DNA of 64,000 nt from Bifidobacterium pullorum subsp. gallinarum (lineage in GTDB: Bacteria > Actinomycetota > Actinomycetes > Actinomycetales > Bifidobacteriaceae), in NCBI RefSeq assembly GCF_000741215.1, contig NZ_JGYX01000002.1, positions 248,001 through 312,000 on the forward strand. Reading direction: 5' to 3'. Shown here in pieces: positions 1 through 9,595 of the stretch (its first letter is position 1; every line of letters starts with the position of its first letter). Under the pieces are notes generated by a model that ran no database searches, was not told the DNA's origin, and saw only the letters and a program-made list of their open reading frames with translations. Made by a program: the position numbers and the translations under genes.

Positions 1-98
1 TACGCCGTTCCGTAACATTGCCGATGCCCATGCCCTTACCTTCCGTTCCGGAAATCGTACCGAGACAAGCACGAGCATACTACTTTTAGTCACAATGA

Positions 99-749
99 CT
101 ATAACTGCGTGTCATCAAGCGGACCACCGCTTTCCAACGCAGCGCCAACCGAGTCCGGCAGAAACGGCGCAAGCTCGGGCAGCTGTTCCAACGAGGACAA
201 CCCCATCTTCTCCAGAAACAGCGGTGAAGTCACCAGCAACGCGGCACGAGACTCTTCCTCAATCCCCTCTTCACGTATCAATCCTCGCACGATCAACGCC
301 CGAATCACCCCGTCGGAATTGACTCCTCGGATCGCCGCGATCTGCGCACGCGTGATCGGCTGCCGGTACGCGATGATCGCCAGCGCCTCCAACGCCGCCT
401 GAGACAGGCGCGCGGTCTGCCCGTCGGTCACGAACGCCGACACCACCGGTTCGAACACCGCACGACTGGAGAACTGCCACCCCCGGGCGGTACGGCGCAG
501 CTCGAACCCCCTGGGGGCGCGACCGGAGGCGTCCGAACCGTCATAGTCGCGTTGCAGCGTCTCCAGCGCCGCGGTCACCCGCTCCTCGTCCACCGCCAGC
601 ACCCGCGCCAGATCGGCGGCCTGCTGGGGCTGATCGCAGACCATCAGCACCGCCTCCAGACATGCCGGCAGGCCGCCGGGGAATCCGTCGACGTCGAAGT
701 CCACGTATTCGGGGCGCGCCGCGCCGACCGTCCGCTCGTTCTGATCCAT
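99..749 (-). CDS. scpB: Segregation and condensation protein B (ScpB)
   Basis: ScpB is the winged-helix kleisin-associated subunit of the SMC-ScpA-ScpB condensin that organises and segregates the chromosome. The 216-residue product carries the family core (LSQAALEALAIIAYRQPITR and then RGVNSDGVIRALIVRGLI, the two winged-helix hallmarks). The ATG at 749 is chosen because a GGAGGC ribosome site lies just upstream; the frame stays open further 5' but that extension is antisense-like sequence inside scpA. It follows scpA by 28 bases on the same strand and ends a parA-scpA-scpB unit. Its partner smc lies at 19.7-23.4 kb. Confidence 0.95.
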   Translation of the reverse strand: MDQNERTVGAARPEYVDFDVDGFPGGLPACLEAVLMVCDQPQQAADLARVLAVDEERVTAALETLQRDYDGSDASGRAPRGFELRRTARGWQFSSRAVFEPVVSAFVTDGQTARLSQAALEALAIIAYRQPITRAQIAAIRGVNSDGVIRALIVRGLIREEGIEEESRAALLVTSPLFLEKMGLSSLEQLPELAPFLPDSVGAALESGGPLDDTQL

Positions 750-777
750 CACAGCCGCCTCCCGCCGTATCCGATTG

Positions 778-1620
778 TCATGCGAAATCCCGTTCGTCGA
801 TCGCGGTGTCCGTCTCCTCCGCACCGGCCACCCACCGCAGGTGCAAGGTCTCATAGGGACCGGCCTGTCTGAACTGCAGCACACCCTGCTTGAAGAACGC
901 CAGCACCGCCAGGAACCTGGCCACCACCTCAATGGCGCTCGCCGCATCCGCCGTCAGCTCGGCGAAGGTCATCGACCCTCCGACCGGCAGGGCGCGCAGC
1001 CGGTCCCGCACCAGCATGGATTGGGCGCGCAGGTCCACCATCGGCATATGCAGCTGATGCACCGACACCTCGCTGGCCGGCGCGTTGGCGAACGCCTGCG
1101 CGGCCAGCCGGGCCAGGTCCTCGGGGGTCAGCGTCCAGACCAGTTCGGGCAACAGGGCCGACATGCCCGCGTCCATCACCGCCGGATGCGGGAACCGGCC
1201 CGAATTCGCCGCCAGACGTGCACGGAAGTCGTCGGCGGCCTGCTTGAACGCGCGGTACTGCAGCAGCCTGGCGAACAGCAGATCACGCTCGCGCAGCGCC
1301 TCCATGCTGTGCTCGTCGCGCCCGCCGTCCTCGTCGCCGGGCAGCAGCGCGGCGCTTTTGGCCTCCACCAGGATCGAGGCGACGTCGATGAACGAACTGG
1401 CGGCCTCCATGTTGCGCGCCACATCCATGCCCCGGACATACTCCAGGAACTCCTCGGTGATCGCCGAGAGCGAAACCTCGGTCAGTTCCAGGCGATTGCC
1501 GGCGATCATGCCCAGCAGCACGTCGAACGGGCCGGAATACACGTCCAGACTGACGGCGAATCCGGAGTCGACGGCACGCCCCTCCGGCTCCGCCAGCTCT
1601 GCCCATTCCACCATGGCCAC
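778..1620 (-). CDS. scpA: Segregation and condensation protein A (ScpA kleisin)
   Basis: ScpA is the kleisin subunit that bridges the SMC heads and binds ScpB. The 280-residue protein has the diagnostic N-terminus (YSGPFDVLLGMIAGNRLEL, about residues 28-46) followed by LTEVSLSAITEEFLEYV, and a C-terminal winged-helix region. The start is a GTG at 1620, eight bases after the parA stop; an in-frame ATG at 1614 is an equally good alternative. The short spacing to parA and scpB implies one transcript, a gene order common in Actinobacteria. Confidence 0.95.
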   Translation of the reverse strand: MAMVEWAELAEPEGRAVDSGFAVSLDVYSGPFDVLLGMIAGNRLELTEVSLSAITEEFLEYVRGMDVARNMEAASSFIDVASILVEAKSAALLPGDEDGGRDEHSMEALRERDLLFARLLQYRAFKQAADDFRARLAANSGRFPHPAVMDAGMSALLPELVWTLTPEDLARLAAQAFANAPASEVSVHQLHMPMVDLRAQSMLVRDRLRALPVGGSMTFAELTADAASAIEVVARFLAVLAFFKQGVLQFRQAGPYETLHLRWVAGAEETDTAIDERDFA

Positions 1621-1628
1621 GCCGCCGG

Positions 1629-2468
1629 TCAGGGCACGATGCCCTTGGCGATCAGCTCGCGGGCCACCTCGCGGTATTCCTTGGCCGTCTTGTGCCCGGG
1701 GGCGTAGATGGTGATCGGCGCGGCCGCCACCGTGGCGTCCGGCAGCTTGATCGACCGGGAGATGACCGAGTGGAACACCTTGCCCTGGAAGGCCTCGTAG
1801 ATGCGCTGCAGCACCTCCTCGCAGTGCAGCGTGCGCGTGAACATGGTGACCAGCACGCCGTACACCTCCAGACGGGGGTTGATGCGGGACTGCACCTTCT
1901 CGATCGACTGCATCAGCAGCGCCACGCCGCGCAGCGCGAAGAACTCCGCCGCCACCGGGATGATCACGCCGTCGGCCGCGGTCAGGGCGTTCACCGTCAG
2001 CAGGCCCAGCGAGGGCTGGCAGTCGACGATGATCACATCGTATTCGTTGCGCACCTTGCGCAGCACGCTCGCCAGCACCTGCTCGCGGCCGACCTCGGTG
2101 ACCAGCTGCACCTCCGCGGCCGACAGGTCGATGTTCGCCGGCATGATGTCGATGTTCTCGAAATCGGTGGCGTGGATCACCTCATGCGGATCCACGGACA
2201 TGTCGAACAGCGCCGTGTACACCGTGTTCTCCACGGTGTTCGCGTTGATGCCCAAGCCCACGGTGGCCGCACCCTGCGGGTCGAAGTCCACGATGAGCAC
2301 ACGGCGCCCGTACTGGCTCAGCGCGCCGGCGATGTTGATCGAACTGGTGGTCTTGCCGACGCCGCCCTTCTGGTTGCACATCGCGATGATCCGCGCCGGA
2401 CCGTGCTGACGCAGCGGTTCGGGCGCGGGGAACGTCTCATATTCACGACCAAGCAGATCCGTAGGCAT
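1629..2468 (-). CDS. ParA/Soj-family ATPase
   Basis: This is a deviant-Walker ATPase of the ParA/MinD family, 279 residues, with KGGVGKTT at residues 34-41, the DFDPQGAA motif and DVIIVDCQPSLGLL (Walker B region). It lies directly upstream of scpA-scpB as in many Actinobacteria, so a role in chromosome or nucleoid positioning is likely; no parB adjoins it, so it is probably not the origin-proximal parA. The ATG at 2468 has an AAGGTG site seven bases upstream. The frame is open 61 codons further (to 2651), but that stretch looks like non-coding leader. Confidence 0.85.
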   Translation of the reverse strand: MPTDLLGREYETFPAPEPLRQHGPARIIAMCNQKGGVGKTTSSINIAGALSQYGRRVLIVDFDPQGAATVGLGINANTVENTVYTALFDMSVDPHEVIHATDFENIDIMPANIDLSAAEVQLVTEVGREQVLASVLRKVRNEYDVIIVDCQPSLGLLTVNALTAADGVIIPVAAEFFALRGVALLMQSIEKVQSRINPRLEVYGVLVTMFTRTLHCEEVLQRIYEAFQGKVFHSVISRSIKLPDATVAAAPITIYAPGHKTAKEYREVARELIAKGIVP

Positions 2469-2794
2469 ACTGTTCACCTTATCAACATTCATGTGTTCAT
2501 CCGACGAGGTTCCACCACGTGTCCCCCCGTCATCCACGGCCGGCACGGCGTACGTGCCGCCTATCGGCAGCAGCCCCTGCCGGAACCGGTGCGTCGTGGA
2601 CTCGTCATACCACGGCCCCGTCCCACTGCCCTGCGATTGCGCCGCGCCCATACCGTCTCCATTCCTGTGGCGGCGACCCGTGCCGCGACCATGGCTGAAG
2701 TCTTCCGATTGCTATCGTATCGCGACAATGTGTCCGAAGACATCACGCGGCGTCCGTGGCGTGCCCCTTGCAGGCATCTGCGGGGCAGTCGCGT
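2469..2794. other. Intergenic region between parA and xerD
   Basis: This stretch of 326 bases lies between the xerD stop and the chosen parA start, both on the minus strand. It probably carries the parA promoter; a TACGAT -10-like hexamer is present on the minus strand near 2718, but I see no matching -35. It could also encode an N-terminal extension of ParA because the frame is open. No RNA or repeat was recognised. Confidence 0.4.
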
Positions 2795-3739
2795 TCACCG
2801 GGCACGCGGGTGGGCGGTCAGATAAGCCTCGATCAACGATTCGGGGCTGACATGCGTATAGATCTGCGTGGTGATGACCGAGGCGTGGCCAAGCAGCTCC
2901 TGCACGGTGCGCACGTCGGCCCCGCCCTGGATCAGATGCGTGGCGAAGGAGTGGCGCAGCGTGTGCGGATGCAACGGCTTGGCGATATGCGCCCGTTCGC
3001 CGGCCGCCTTGACCACCTCCCATACCGATTGCCGGGAGAGCCGGCAACCGCGCTTGTTCAGGAACAGCGCGCGGCGTTCCGCACTCCCCGACCGCTTGCG
3101 TCGCTCCAGCACCGGTCGCGCCTCGTCCAGGTACCGCCGCAGCGCCTGGCAGGCGTACCCGCCCACCGGCACCAGCCGCTGCTTGGAGCCCTTGCCCGTC
3201 ACACGGATCACATGCTCGTCGAAATCCATGTCATCGATATCCGCCCCCACGATCTCCGAGACGCGCGCGCCGGTGGCGTACATGAGTTCGAGCAGCGCCC
3301 GGTCGCGCACCAGCACGGCGTCCTCCACACCGGCCACGCCCGTGCCCCCGGGCTGCGGGACGGCCTCCAGCAGACGGGCGACCTCGTCCACGGTCAGCAC
3401 GTCGGGCAGCGTGCCGGCCCCCTTGGGGGCCTTGACCGTCGCCGCCACATCCGATGCCACGGCCTGCTGGGCGAGGGCGAACCGATGGAACGCGTGGATG
3501 CTGGCCAGTCGCCTGGCCTTGCTGCGGCCGCTCTCCCCCGCCCCGTCGAGATCGGCGACGTAGTCCTCCACATCCTGCCGTGTCACGGCGGCCGGCCCGT
3601 GGACGCCGCGGGCCTCCAGCCAGTCGAGATACCGGCGCAGATCGGACGCATAGGCGTCAACGGTCGATTGCGCCAATCCCCGTTCCACGCCGATATGCGT
3701 GAGGAACTGCTCCAACAGCCGCCCGAAGTCGGATTCCAT
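2795..3739 (-). CDS. xerD: Site-specific tyrosine recombinase XerD
   Basis: This tyrosine recombinase of 314 residues resolves chromosome dimers at dif. It has the N-terminal SAM-like core-binding domain (residues about 5-110, GLAQSTVDAYASDLRRYLDWL) and the catalytic domain with Arg in ATGARVSE, the H-x-x-R of HTLRHSFATHL and the terminal LGHASVITTQIYTH carrying the nucleophilic Tyr. Its position beside parA-scpAB supports XerD rather than an integrase. The ATG at 3739 follows a GGAGGG site; an upstream in-frame extension reaches into the rplT terminator and is rejected. Confidence 0.93.
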   Translation of the reverse strand: MESDFGRLLEQFLTHIGVERGLAQSTVDAYASDLRRYLDWLEARGVHGPAAVTRQDVEDYVADLDGAGESGRSKARRLASIHAFHRFALAQQAVASDVAATVKAPKGAGTLPDVLTVDEVARLLEAVPQPGGTGVAGVEDAVLVRDRALLELMYATGARVSEIVGADIDDMDFDEHVIRVTGKGSKQRLVPVGGYACQALRRYLDEARPVLERRKRSGSAERRALFLNKRGCRLSRQSVWEVVKAAGERAHIAKPLHPHTLRHSFATHLIQGGADVRTVQELLGHASVITTQIYTHVSPESLIEAYLTAHPRAR

Positions 3740-3780
3740 CCGGGTCTCCCTCCCTCTACCGTTCCTCCGGTAGATACGAG

Positions 3781-3804
3781 GAAACCCCGCCGAAGCGGGG
3801 TTTC
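3781..3804 (-). terminator. Terminator of the infC-rpmI-rplT operon
   Basis: A perfect 10-bp stem GAAACCCCGC / GCGGGGTTTC with a four-base loop lies 31 bases after the rplT stop on the minus strand. The T residues fall inside the 3' arm, typical of compact actinobacterial terminators. Confidence 0.75.
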
Positions 3805-3835
3805 GCAACAGGAATCATGCGTGCGTCACGCCGAT

Positions 3836-4219
3836 TCAGGCCTCCACCGGGGCGTTGACATCCGCCGGCAGGGCGTTCTTGGCCTCGGCGACGATGGCCT
3901 TGAAGGTCTCCGGATCGGAGACGGCCAGTTCGGCCAGGGCGCGACGGTCGAGCTCGATGCCGGCCAGGCGCAGGCCCTGGATGAAGCGGTTGTAGGTGAT
4001 GCCCTCGGCGCGGACCGCGGCGTTGATGCGCTGGATCCACAGCTTGCGGAAGTCACCCTTGCGAGCCTTGCGGTCGCGGTAGTTGTAGGTAAAGGAGTGC
4101 AGCAGCTGCTCCTTGGCCTTGCGGTACAGGCGGGAGCGCTGGCCGCGGTAGCCCGAGGCCCTCTCGAGAACGACGCGACGCTTCTTGTGGGCGTTCACTG
4201 CGCGCTTGACACGTGCCAT
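3836..4219 (-). CDS. rplT: 50S ribosomal protein L20 (bL20)
   Basis: bL20 is a large-subunit assembly protein. The 127-residue product begins [15 protein letters not shown] and contains the typical [19 protein letters not shown] and [14 protein letters not shown] segments. Most bL20 proteins have about 118-128 residues. It is the last gene of infC-rpmI-rplT, 49 bases after rpmI, and is followed by a stem-loop terminator. Confidence 0.98.
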   Translation of the reverse strand: MARVKRAVNAHKKRRVVLERASGYRGQRSRLYRKAKEQLLHSFTYNYRDRKARKGDFRKLWIQRINAAVRAEGITYNRFIQGLRLAGIELDRRALAELAVSDPETFKAIVAEAKNALPADVNAPVEA

Positions 4220-4268
4220 AATCTATTCCTCAGCTTTCTGTTGACGTCTTGTTCGATCTCGAAGCAGC

Positions 4269-4463
4269 TCACATACCGAGCAGGTTCTTCATCTTCTTGA
4301 CCTGGTTCGGAGCCATGACCTCGTCGGCGGACAGCGCGCGGCGCTTGCGGGCCGACTTGTGCTCCAGGTTGTGGCGCATGCCGCTGCCGACATGCATCAG
4401 CTTGCCCTTGCCGGTGACGCGGACGCGCTTGGACGCGGCGGAATTAGTTTTCATCTTCGGCAT
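4269..4463 (-). CDS. rpmI: 50S ribosomal protein L35 (bL35)
   Basis: bL35, 64 residues, starts [21 protein letters not shown] and ends in [10 protein letters not shown], both typical of the family. Its first 20 bases overlap the end of infC in another frame, so its translation is probably coupled to that of IF3. Confidence 0.98.
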   Translation of the reverse strand: MPKMKTNSAASKRVRVTGKGKLMHVGSGMRHNLEHKSARKRRALSADEVMAPNQVKKMKNLLGM

Positions 4464-5172
4464 TGCTGCCCTCCTTGGTTGTGTTGTTCTTCGCGGAAGT
4501 CTTCGACTGACCGTTCACCGCGGCCTGGGCCTCGGCGGCGGCCTGGGCCTGGGCCTCCTGCTTGGCGGCCAGGCGTGCGGCCTGACGGGCCTGGCGCTCG
4601 GCGCGGGATTCCGCACCGCGGCGGCGCTGCTCGGACTGCGTGTGCACCTTCTTGCCCTTCGGGGCCAGCGTCATGATGATGTTGCGGCCCTCCTGCTTCG
4701 GAGCGGACTCGATGGTGCCGTACTCCTCCACGTCGGCGGCCAGGCGCTGCAGCATCTCCACGCCGCCGATCGGACGCGACTGCTCACGACCGCGCAGCAT
4801 GATGGTGACCTTGACCTTGTCCCCGCCGTTGAGGAAACGGACGACATGACCCTTCTTGACCTCGAAGTCATGGTCGTCGATCTTCAGACGGAAACGGATC
4901 TCCTTGATCTCGGCAGTGTTCTGATTACGGCGGGCCTCACGGGCCTTGATCTTCTCGTTGTACTTGAACTTGCCGTAATCGATGAGCTTGGCGACCGGAG
5001 GCTTTGCGTTGGGTGCCACCTCGACGAGATCGAGGTTCGCTTCCTTGGCCAGGTTCAGTGCGACGGAGGTCGCGATGACCCCCACCTGCTCGCCGTTCGG
5101 GCCGATCAGGCGCACCTGGGAGACGCGAATCTCGTCGTTAATGCGTGGTTCGTCGCTGATGATGACTCCAAT
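4444..5172 (-). CDS. infC: Translation initiation factor IF-3
   Basis: IF-3 blocks subunit joining and proofreads the start codon. The N-terminal domain includes [13 protein letters not shown] and [13 protein letters not shown], and the C-terminal domain [21 protein letters not shown]. No ATG or GTG exists before the conserved N-terminus; the first good codon is ATT at 5172, about ten bases after AAGGA. infC genes characteristically use ATT-type starts, so this is preferred, giving 242 residues; ATC at 5163 or 5160 are alternatives. A 60-residue Ala/Gln/Glu-rich tail after [13 protein letters not shown] exceeds the E. coli protein. The stop overlaps rpmI by 20 bases. Confidence 0.93.
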   Translation of the reverse strand: MGVIISDEPRINDEIRVSQVRLIGPNGEQVGVIATSVALNLAKEANLDLVEVAPNAKPPVAKLIDYGKFKYNEKIKAREARRNQNTAEIKEIRFRLKIDDHDFEVKKGHVVRFLNGGDKVKVTIMLRGREQSRPIGGVEMLQRLAADVEEYGTIESAPKQEGRNIIMTLAPKGKKVHTQSEQRRRGAESRAERQARQAARLAAKQEAQAQAAAEAQAAVNGQSKTSAKNNTTKEGSNAEDEN

Positions 5173-5476
5173 CCTCGGTGTTTCCTTGCGGGCTCACCGT
5201 TCGGCGCGCACGTCGCCGGGTCAGGGCATGTCATCATGCATCCGTTGATGCGGACACTGTACATGGCGGCGCACATGGGCACCGCGAGCGGACGATAGCC
5301 ATCGTCGGGCTCATGCCTTGGACCCGAGGCCGTAACAGGCTTCCAGGTGGGGTTTCCCCGCTTTCTTGATTTCTCAAGCCTTGGATAGTGTACCACATGC
5401 CCGGACGGGCGTGTCGCGGGTGCGGCGTCCGCGCGGGCCGGGCGTCCGGGGCACACGGACTCACGGACGCACGGCC
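5173..5476 (-). promoter_or_regulatory. infC operon leader and promoter region
   Basis: About 300 bases separate asnB from infC. On the minus strand a -10-like TACACT lies at 5392-5387, leaving a leader of roughly 210 bases before the ATT start. A GGGG-AAA-CCCC hairpin lies just downstream of it (about 5350-5360). Long leaders controlling infC-rpmI-rplT by autoregulation are known in other phyla, but I do not recognise the known L20 leader structure here. Confidence 0.35.
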
Positions 5477-7366
5477 TCACGCGGTCAGTTCGACCAGCTC
5501 GGGCTTGGAGCCGTCGTGGTTGAAGTAGACGTCGTACCACGTCAGGAACGTGAACACGGTCCAGATCTTGCGGCGGTCGTCGGTTCTGCCCTCGAAATTG
5601 TCGTCGAGCATCTTGAGCAGCGCGTCCTGGTCGAAGAACCGACCCACCCATTCCTGCTCGAACAGCGCGCGGACGTGGCGGTAGTACTTCTCCTGACGCA
5701 GCCAGATCTTGATCGGCACCGGGAAGCCGAGCTTCTCACGGTCGTACCATTCCTTCGGCAGATGGCGGGCGGCGGCCTGGCGGAACGCGAACTTGGTGTT
5801 CTCGTCGGTGATCAGGTACTTGGTCGGCACCTGCTCGGCCACGGCCATCAGCTCCTTGTCGAGCAGCGGCACGCGCAGCTCCAGCGAATGGGCCATCGTC
5901 AGCTTGTCGGCCTTGAGCAGGATGTCGCCAGGCATCCACTGGTGCATGTCCAGATACTGCTTCTTCTTCAGCTCGGACATGCCCCGGCCCTTGATGCGCT
6001 CATAGATGCGGCCGACGATCTGGGCCACGCCCGGCCCCTGCCGGTATTCGGGCTTAAGCAGCCTGACGGCCTCATCCTCGTCGAAGACCTTGGCCTGACC
6101 GATGAAGCTCTCCTCGGCCGGAGCCAGGTTGGCGTACAGGTGCCATGCGCCATGGAAGGTCTTGCCCTTGCAGAACCGCGCGATGGCGTGGCGCATGCCC
6201 TGGGGCAGGTGGGTCAGCATCCGCGTGACCACCTTGATGGCCTTGGAGTGGGTGTGCACGCCGTAGTCGATGTACCCGGCGAACAGCTCGTCCGCGCCTT
6301 CGCCGCTCAGCACGACGCGCAGATCGCGGCTGGCCAGTTCGGACAGGAAGAACAGCGGCACGCAGGACGGGTTGGAATCCGGTTCGTCCAGATGCCACTG
6401 GATGCGGGGGAAGTTTTCGAAGGCCTCGTCGCCGCCCAGCGCCTCGGAGGTGTTGTTCAGGTCGATGATCTGCGCCAGTTCCTGTGCCTGCTGCGACTCG
6501 TTGTAGGTGCCCTTGCCGAAGCCGATCGAATAGGTGTGCTCGGGGCGGGCCACGGCGGCCACATAGCTGGAGTCGACGCCGCTGGAGAGGAACGAGCCGA
6601 CCTCCACGTCGGCGATCTGGTGGGCCTTGACCGAGTCGCACACCGTGCGGTCGATGGTGTCGACGAGCTCCTTGAGGTCCATGCCGCCCTCGGTGTAGGT
6701 CTCGTCATAGTAGCGGCGGATGTCCATCCGGCCGTCCCGGTAGGTGAAGCAGTGTCCCTCGGGCAGCTTGAACACGCCTTTGAAGAAGGTCTCGGGGATC
6801 GCCGGGTACTGGAACGTCATATACGGCTTGAGCGCGTCCGCGTTGAGTTCCTTGACGAAGTCGGGGTGCTGCAGCAGCGCCTTGATCTCCGAGGCGTACA
6901 TGAACGTGCCGTTCATCTGCGCATAGTAGAACGGCTTGATGCCGAAGTGGTCGCGGGCGCCGAACAGGGTGCGGGTCTTCGTATCCCAGATCACGAAGGC
7001 GAACATGCCGCGCAGTCGCTTGAGCACGTCCGCGCCCCACTGCTCGTAGCCGTGCAGGATCACCTCCGTATCGCCCTCGGTGGCGAAGGTGTGGCCCAGC
7101 GCGAGCAGCTCCTCGCGCAGCGGCTGGTAGTTGTAGATCTCGCCGTTGTACGTGATGACCAGCGTGCGGTCCTCGTTGTAGATCGGCTGCGAGCTGCCGC
7201 CCAGGTCGATGATGCTCAGACGGCGGTGCCCCAGGGCCGCATGCTCGTCGACATAGCTGCCCTCGCTGTCGGGACCACGATGCGCGATGATATCCGTCAT
7301 CCGCTTCAGGACGGGACATTTCACATCAATCGGCATGTCATTGACGAAACCGGCGATACCGCACAT
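5477..7366 (-). CDS. asnB: Asparagine synthase (glutamine-hydrolysing)
   Basis: The enzyme converts aspartate, glutamine and ATP to asparagine. The 629-residue protein begins MCGIAGF, leaving Cys as the N-terminal nucleophile of the class II glutamine amidotransferase domain (about residues 2-210, with RGPDSEGSY and GEIYNYQPLREEL). The synthetase domain carries the ATP-pyrophosphatase loop GSFLSSGVDSSYVAA near residue 260 and VVLSGEGADELFAGY. A GAAGGAG site precedes the ATG by ten bases. It is divergent from the thiamine pyrophosphokinase gene. Confidence 0.95.
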   Translation of the reverse strand: MCGIAGFVNDMPIDVKCPVLKRMTDIIAHRGPDSEGSYVDEHAALGHRRLSIIDLGGSSQPIYNEDRTLVITYNGEIYNYQPLREELLALGHTFATEGDTEVILHGYEQWGADVLKRLRGMFAFVIWDTKTRTLFGARDHFGIKPFYYAQMNGTFMYASEIKALLQHPDFVKELNADALKPYMTFQYPAIPETFFKGVFKLPEGHCFTYRDGRMDIRRYYDETYTEGGMDLKELVDTIDRTVCDSVKAHQIADVEVGSFLSSGVDSSYVAAVARPEHTYSIGFGKGTYNESQQAQELAQIIDLNNTSEALGGDEAFENFPRIQWHLDEPDSNPSCVPLFFLSELASRDLRVVLSGEGADELFAGYIDYGVHTHSKAIKVVTRMLTHLPQGMRHAIARFCKGKTFHGAWHLYANLAPAEESFIGQAKVFDEDEAVRLLKPEYRQGPGVAQIVGRIYERIKGRGMSELKKKQYLDMHQWMPGDILLKADKLTMAHSLELRVPLLDKELMAVAEQVPTKYLITDENTKFAFRQAAARHLPKEWYDREKLGFPVPIKIWLRQEKYYRHVRALFEQEWVGRFFDQDALLKMLDDNFEGRTDDRRKIWTVFTFLTWYDVYFNHDGSKPELVELTA

Positions 7367-7533
7367 GGATACGGCGCTCCTTCTTCCTCTGTTTCCTCTA
7401 TGTCCTCTTTTATGGTGCTGCCGGGTCCTCGCCCGACACCGATACTGCCAGTCAGCTTAGCAAACAGTTGTGCCGTTCCTGTGAGCGAGGCGACACTCGC
7501 CGCTTGGCGCCGAGCCGCGGTACAGTGGGGCTC

Positions 7534-8280
7534 ATGCATGACGACACCTGTGTGATCTTCGGCGCGGGCGACTACTACGACGCGCCCGTTGTCCCCGACG
7601 GGGCATTCATCGTGGCCGCGGACGGCGGTCTGGACCATGTGCGCGGGCTCGGCCTCACCGCCGACGTCGTCATCGGGGATTTCGATTCGCTCACGGGACG
7701 CCGTCCGGCGGACGGGGAGCGCACCATCGCGCTGCCCGCGGAGAAGGACGATCCGGACATGCTCTCGGCGCTCAAGATCGGTTGGTCGCACGGCTGCCGC
7801 ACCTTCCACATCCACGGCGGACTGGGCGGGCGCATCGACCACACCATCGCCAACATCCAGCTGATGGCGCTCGTCTCCCGGCACGGCGGCATCGGTTTCC
7901 TGCATGGCGACGGCACGGTGGTCACGGCGATCACCGACGGCGAGCTGCGGTTCCCCGCCAACGACGTGCCCCCCGGACGCATGGTCTCCGTGTTCTCGCT
8001 GAGCGACGAGGCGCGCGATGTCAACGAACCGGGATTGAAATACCAGCTCAGGCACGCCACGATGACCAACACCCGCGTCAACGGCGTCAGCAACGAGTTC
8101 CTGCAGGGCGTGCCTTCCGCGATCAACGTCCATCACGGCACGCTGATCGTCACGTTCCCCTCCGAGGCGCCGATGCCCGAGGTCGTCCGCTTCCACGGGT
8201 TCGCGGGGGACCTCGGTTCGCTCGATACCGCCGTATCCCCGGTGCTCGCCAAGGGTGTGAGCGCTCACGGAAATTCCTGA
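7534..8280 (+). CDS. Thiamine diphosphokinase
   Basis: Thiamine pyrophosphokinase transfers pyrophosphate from ATP to thiamine, making the cofactor of phosphoketolase, the key bifidobacterial enzyme. The 248-residue product shows the family signatures VAADGGLDHVRGLGL, DVVIGDFDSL, EKDDPDMLSALKIG and the GGLGGRIDHTIANIQ active-site segment. The ATG at 7534 has no ribosome site; instead TACAGT ends seven bases before it, as expected for a leaderless transcript. The frame extends further 5' but those residues resemble nothing in the family. Confidence 0.9.
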   Translation: MHDDTCVIFGAGDYYDAPVVPDGAFIVAADGGLDHVRGLGLTADVVIGDFDSLTGRRPADGERTIALPAEKDDPDMLSALKIGWSHGCRTFHIHGGLGGRIDHTIANIQLMALVSRHGGIGFLHGDGTVVTAITDGELRFPANDVPPGRMVSVFSLSDEARDVNEPGLKYQLRHATMTNTRVNGVSNEFLQGVPSAINVHHGTLIVTFPSEAPMPEVVRFHGFAGDLGSLDTAVSPVLAKGVSAHGNS

Positions 8281-8309
8281 AAATTCATCTCACAGCCCCG
8301 CTTGTCCCG

Positions 8310-8338
8310 TTGCCCAAGTACAGACGACGCACTAAAGT
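8310..8338 (+). promoter_or_regulatory. Promoter of gap
   Basis: TTGCCC (8310-8315) and TAAAGT (8333-8338) are separated by 17 bases, a good housekeeping promoter about 85 bases upstream of the gap start. Confidence 0.6.
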
Positions 8339-8422
8339 ACAAGGTGTTGGTATTCAACGGCCGCGCGTGCGCCATGCGGGGTTCCGACAACGTGCCACGG
8401 CCTATCCCCAAGGGAGAACTAC

Positions 8423-9481
8423 ATGACAGTCAAGATTGGTATCAACGGCTTCGGTCGTATTGGTCGTCTCGCGTTCCGTCGCATCTTCGAGCTGCAGCAG
8501 AAGGGCGGCGAGGCTGGTGATATCGAGGTCGCCGCGATCAACGATCTGACCTCCCCGTCCGCTCTGGCGTACCTGCTGAAGTACGACAGCACGCACGGCA
8601 CCTTCAAGCACGTGGACGGCACCCCGGTCGAGGTCTCCGCCACCGACTCCGCCATCGTCGTCGACGGCAAGGAGTACCCGGTGTACGCCGAGCCGGATGC
8701 GAACAACATCCCGTGGGTCAAGAACGACGGTGTCGAGTTCGTGCTCGAGTGCACCGGCTTCTACACCTCCGCCGAGAAGTCGCAGGCCCACCTGAACGCC
8801 GGCGCCAAGAAGGTCCTGATCTCCGCTCCGGCCAAGGACGCCACCACCCCGACGGTCGTCTACGGCGTGAACCACGAGATCCTGAAGGCTGAGGACAACA
8901 TCGTCTCCGCCGGCTCCTGCACCACCAACTCGATGGCCGCTATGGTCAAGCTGCTCAACGACAAGTGGGGCATCAAGGTCGGCTTCATGACCACCATCCA
9001 CGCCTACACCGGCACCCAGATGATCCTCGACGGCCCGCGCGGCAAGAAGAACGGCCGCGACCTGCGCGCCGCCGCCGTCAACACCATCGCGCACTCCACC
9101 GGTGCCGCCAAGGCCATCGGCAAGGTCGTGCCGGAAGTCGACGGCAAGCTGCAGGGCCACGCCCAGCGCGTCCAGGTTCCGGACGGCTCCGTGACCGAGC
9201 TGTTCACCGTGCTCGAGAAGGAAACCAACGTGGACGAGATCAACGCCGCGTTCAAGGATGCCTTCGAGGGCTGCGAGTACTACGGCTACAACGCTGACGG
9301 CATCGTCTCCGGCGACATCGTCGGCGACACCCACGGCGGCGTGTTCGACCCGACCCAGACCGATGTGAACGAGGTGGACGGCGTCCAGCTCGTGCGCACC
9401 GTGGCCTTCTACGACAACGAGTACGGCTTCACCTCGAACATGGTTCGTACGCTGCTGTACTTCGCCGAGCTCGCCAAGTGA
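8423..9481 (+). CDS. gap: Glyceraldehyde-3-phosphate dehydrogenase
   Basis: GAPDH oxidises glyceraldehyde 3-phosphate to 1,3-bisphosphoglycerate with NAD in the lower part of the bifid shunt. The 352 residues start with the Rossmann motif INGFGRIGR, carry the catalytic SAGSCTTNS (Cys166) and the His of [10 protein letters not shown], and end normally. Codon use is strongly biased to preferred C-ending codons, as in a highly expressed gene. An AAGGGAG site precedes the ATG, a 17-bp-spaced promoter lies upstream, and a terminator follows. Confidence 0.98.
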   Translation: MTVKIGINGFGRIGRLAFRRIFELQQKGGEAGDIEVAAINDLTSPSALAYLLKYDSTHGTFKHVDGTPVEVSATDSAIVVDGKEYPVYAEPDANNIPWVKNDGVEFVLECTGFYTSAEKSQAHLNAGAKKVLISAPAKDATTPTVVYGVNHEILKAEDNIVSAGSCTTNSMAAMVKLLNDKWGIKVGFMTTIHAYTGTQMILDGPRGKKNGRDLRAAAVNTIAHSTGAAKAIGKVVPEVDGKLQGHAQRVQVPDGSVTELFTVLEKETNVDEINAAFKDAFEGCEYYGYNADGIVSGDIVGDTHGGVFDPTQTDVNEVDGVQLVRTVAFYDNEYGFTSNMVRTLLYFAELAK

Positions 9482-9522
9482 GCCTCAGCGGCCTAGTCCG
9501 CTAGGTTCCTGACGAACCGTTC

Positions 9523-9554
9523 GGGCCGTCCCGGTTTCCGGGGCGGCCCTTTTC
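9523..9554 (+). terminator. Terminator of gap
   Basis: A GC-rich stem (gggccgtcccgg / cggggcggccc with a small bulge) is followed by TTTT, 40 bases after the gap stop. Confidence 0.8.
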
Positions 9555-9595
9555 GTATGTCAACGTGTGCCGAGGCACGACATAGGATAGGTGGC

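Noticed and set aside
2469-2651. N-terminal extension of ParA to 340 residues
   Set aside because: The extra 61 residues lack similarity to ParA, and a good ribosome site precedes the inner ATG at 2468.
5366-7555. 729-codon open frame on the plus strand opposite asnB
   Set aside because: It is the complement of a strongly supported asnB gene; GC-rich third positions keep the antisense frame open. The translation is His/Arg/Val-rich without domains.
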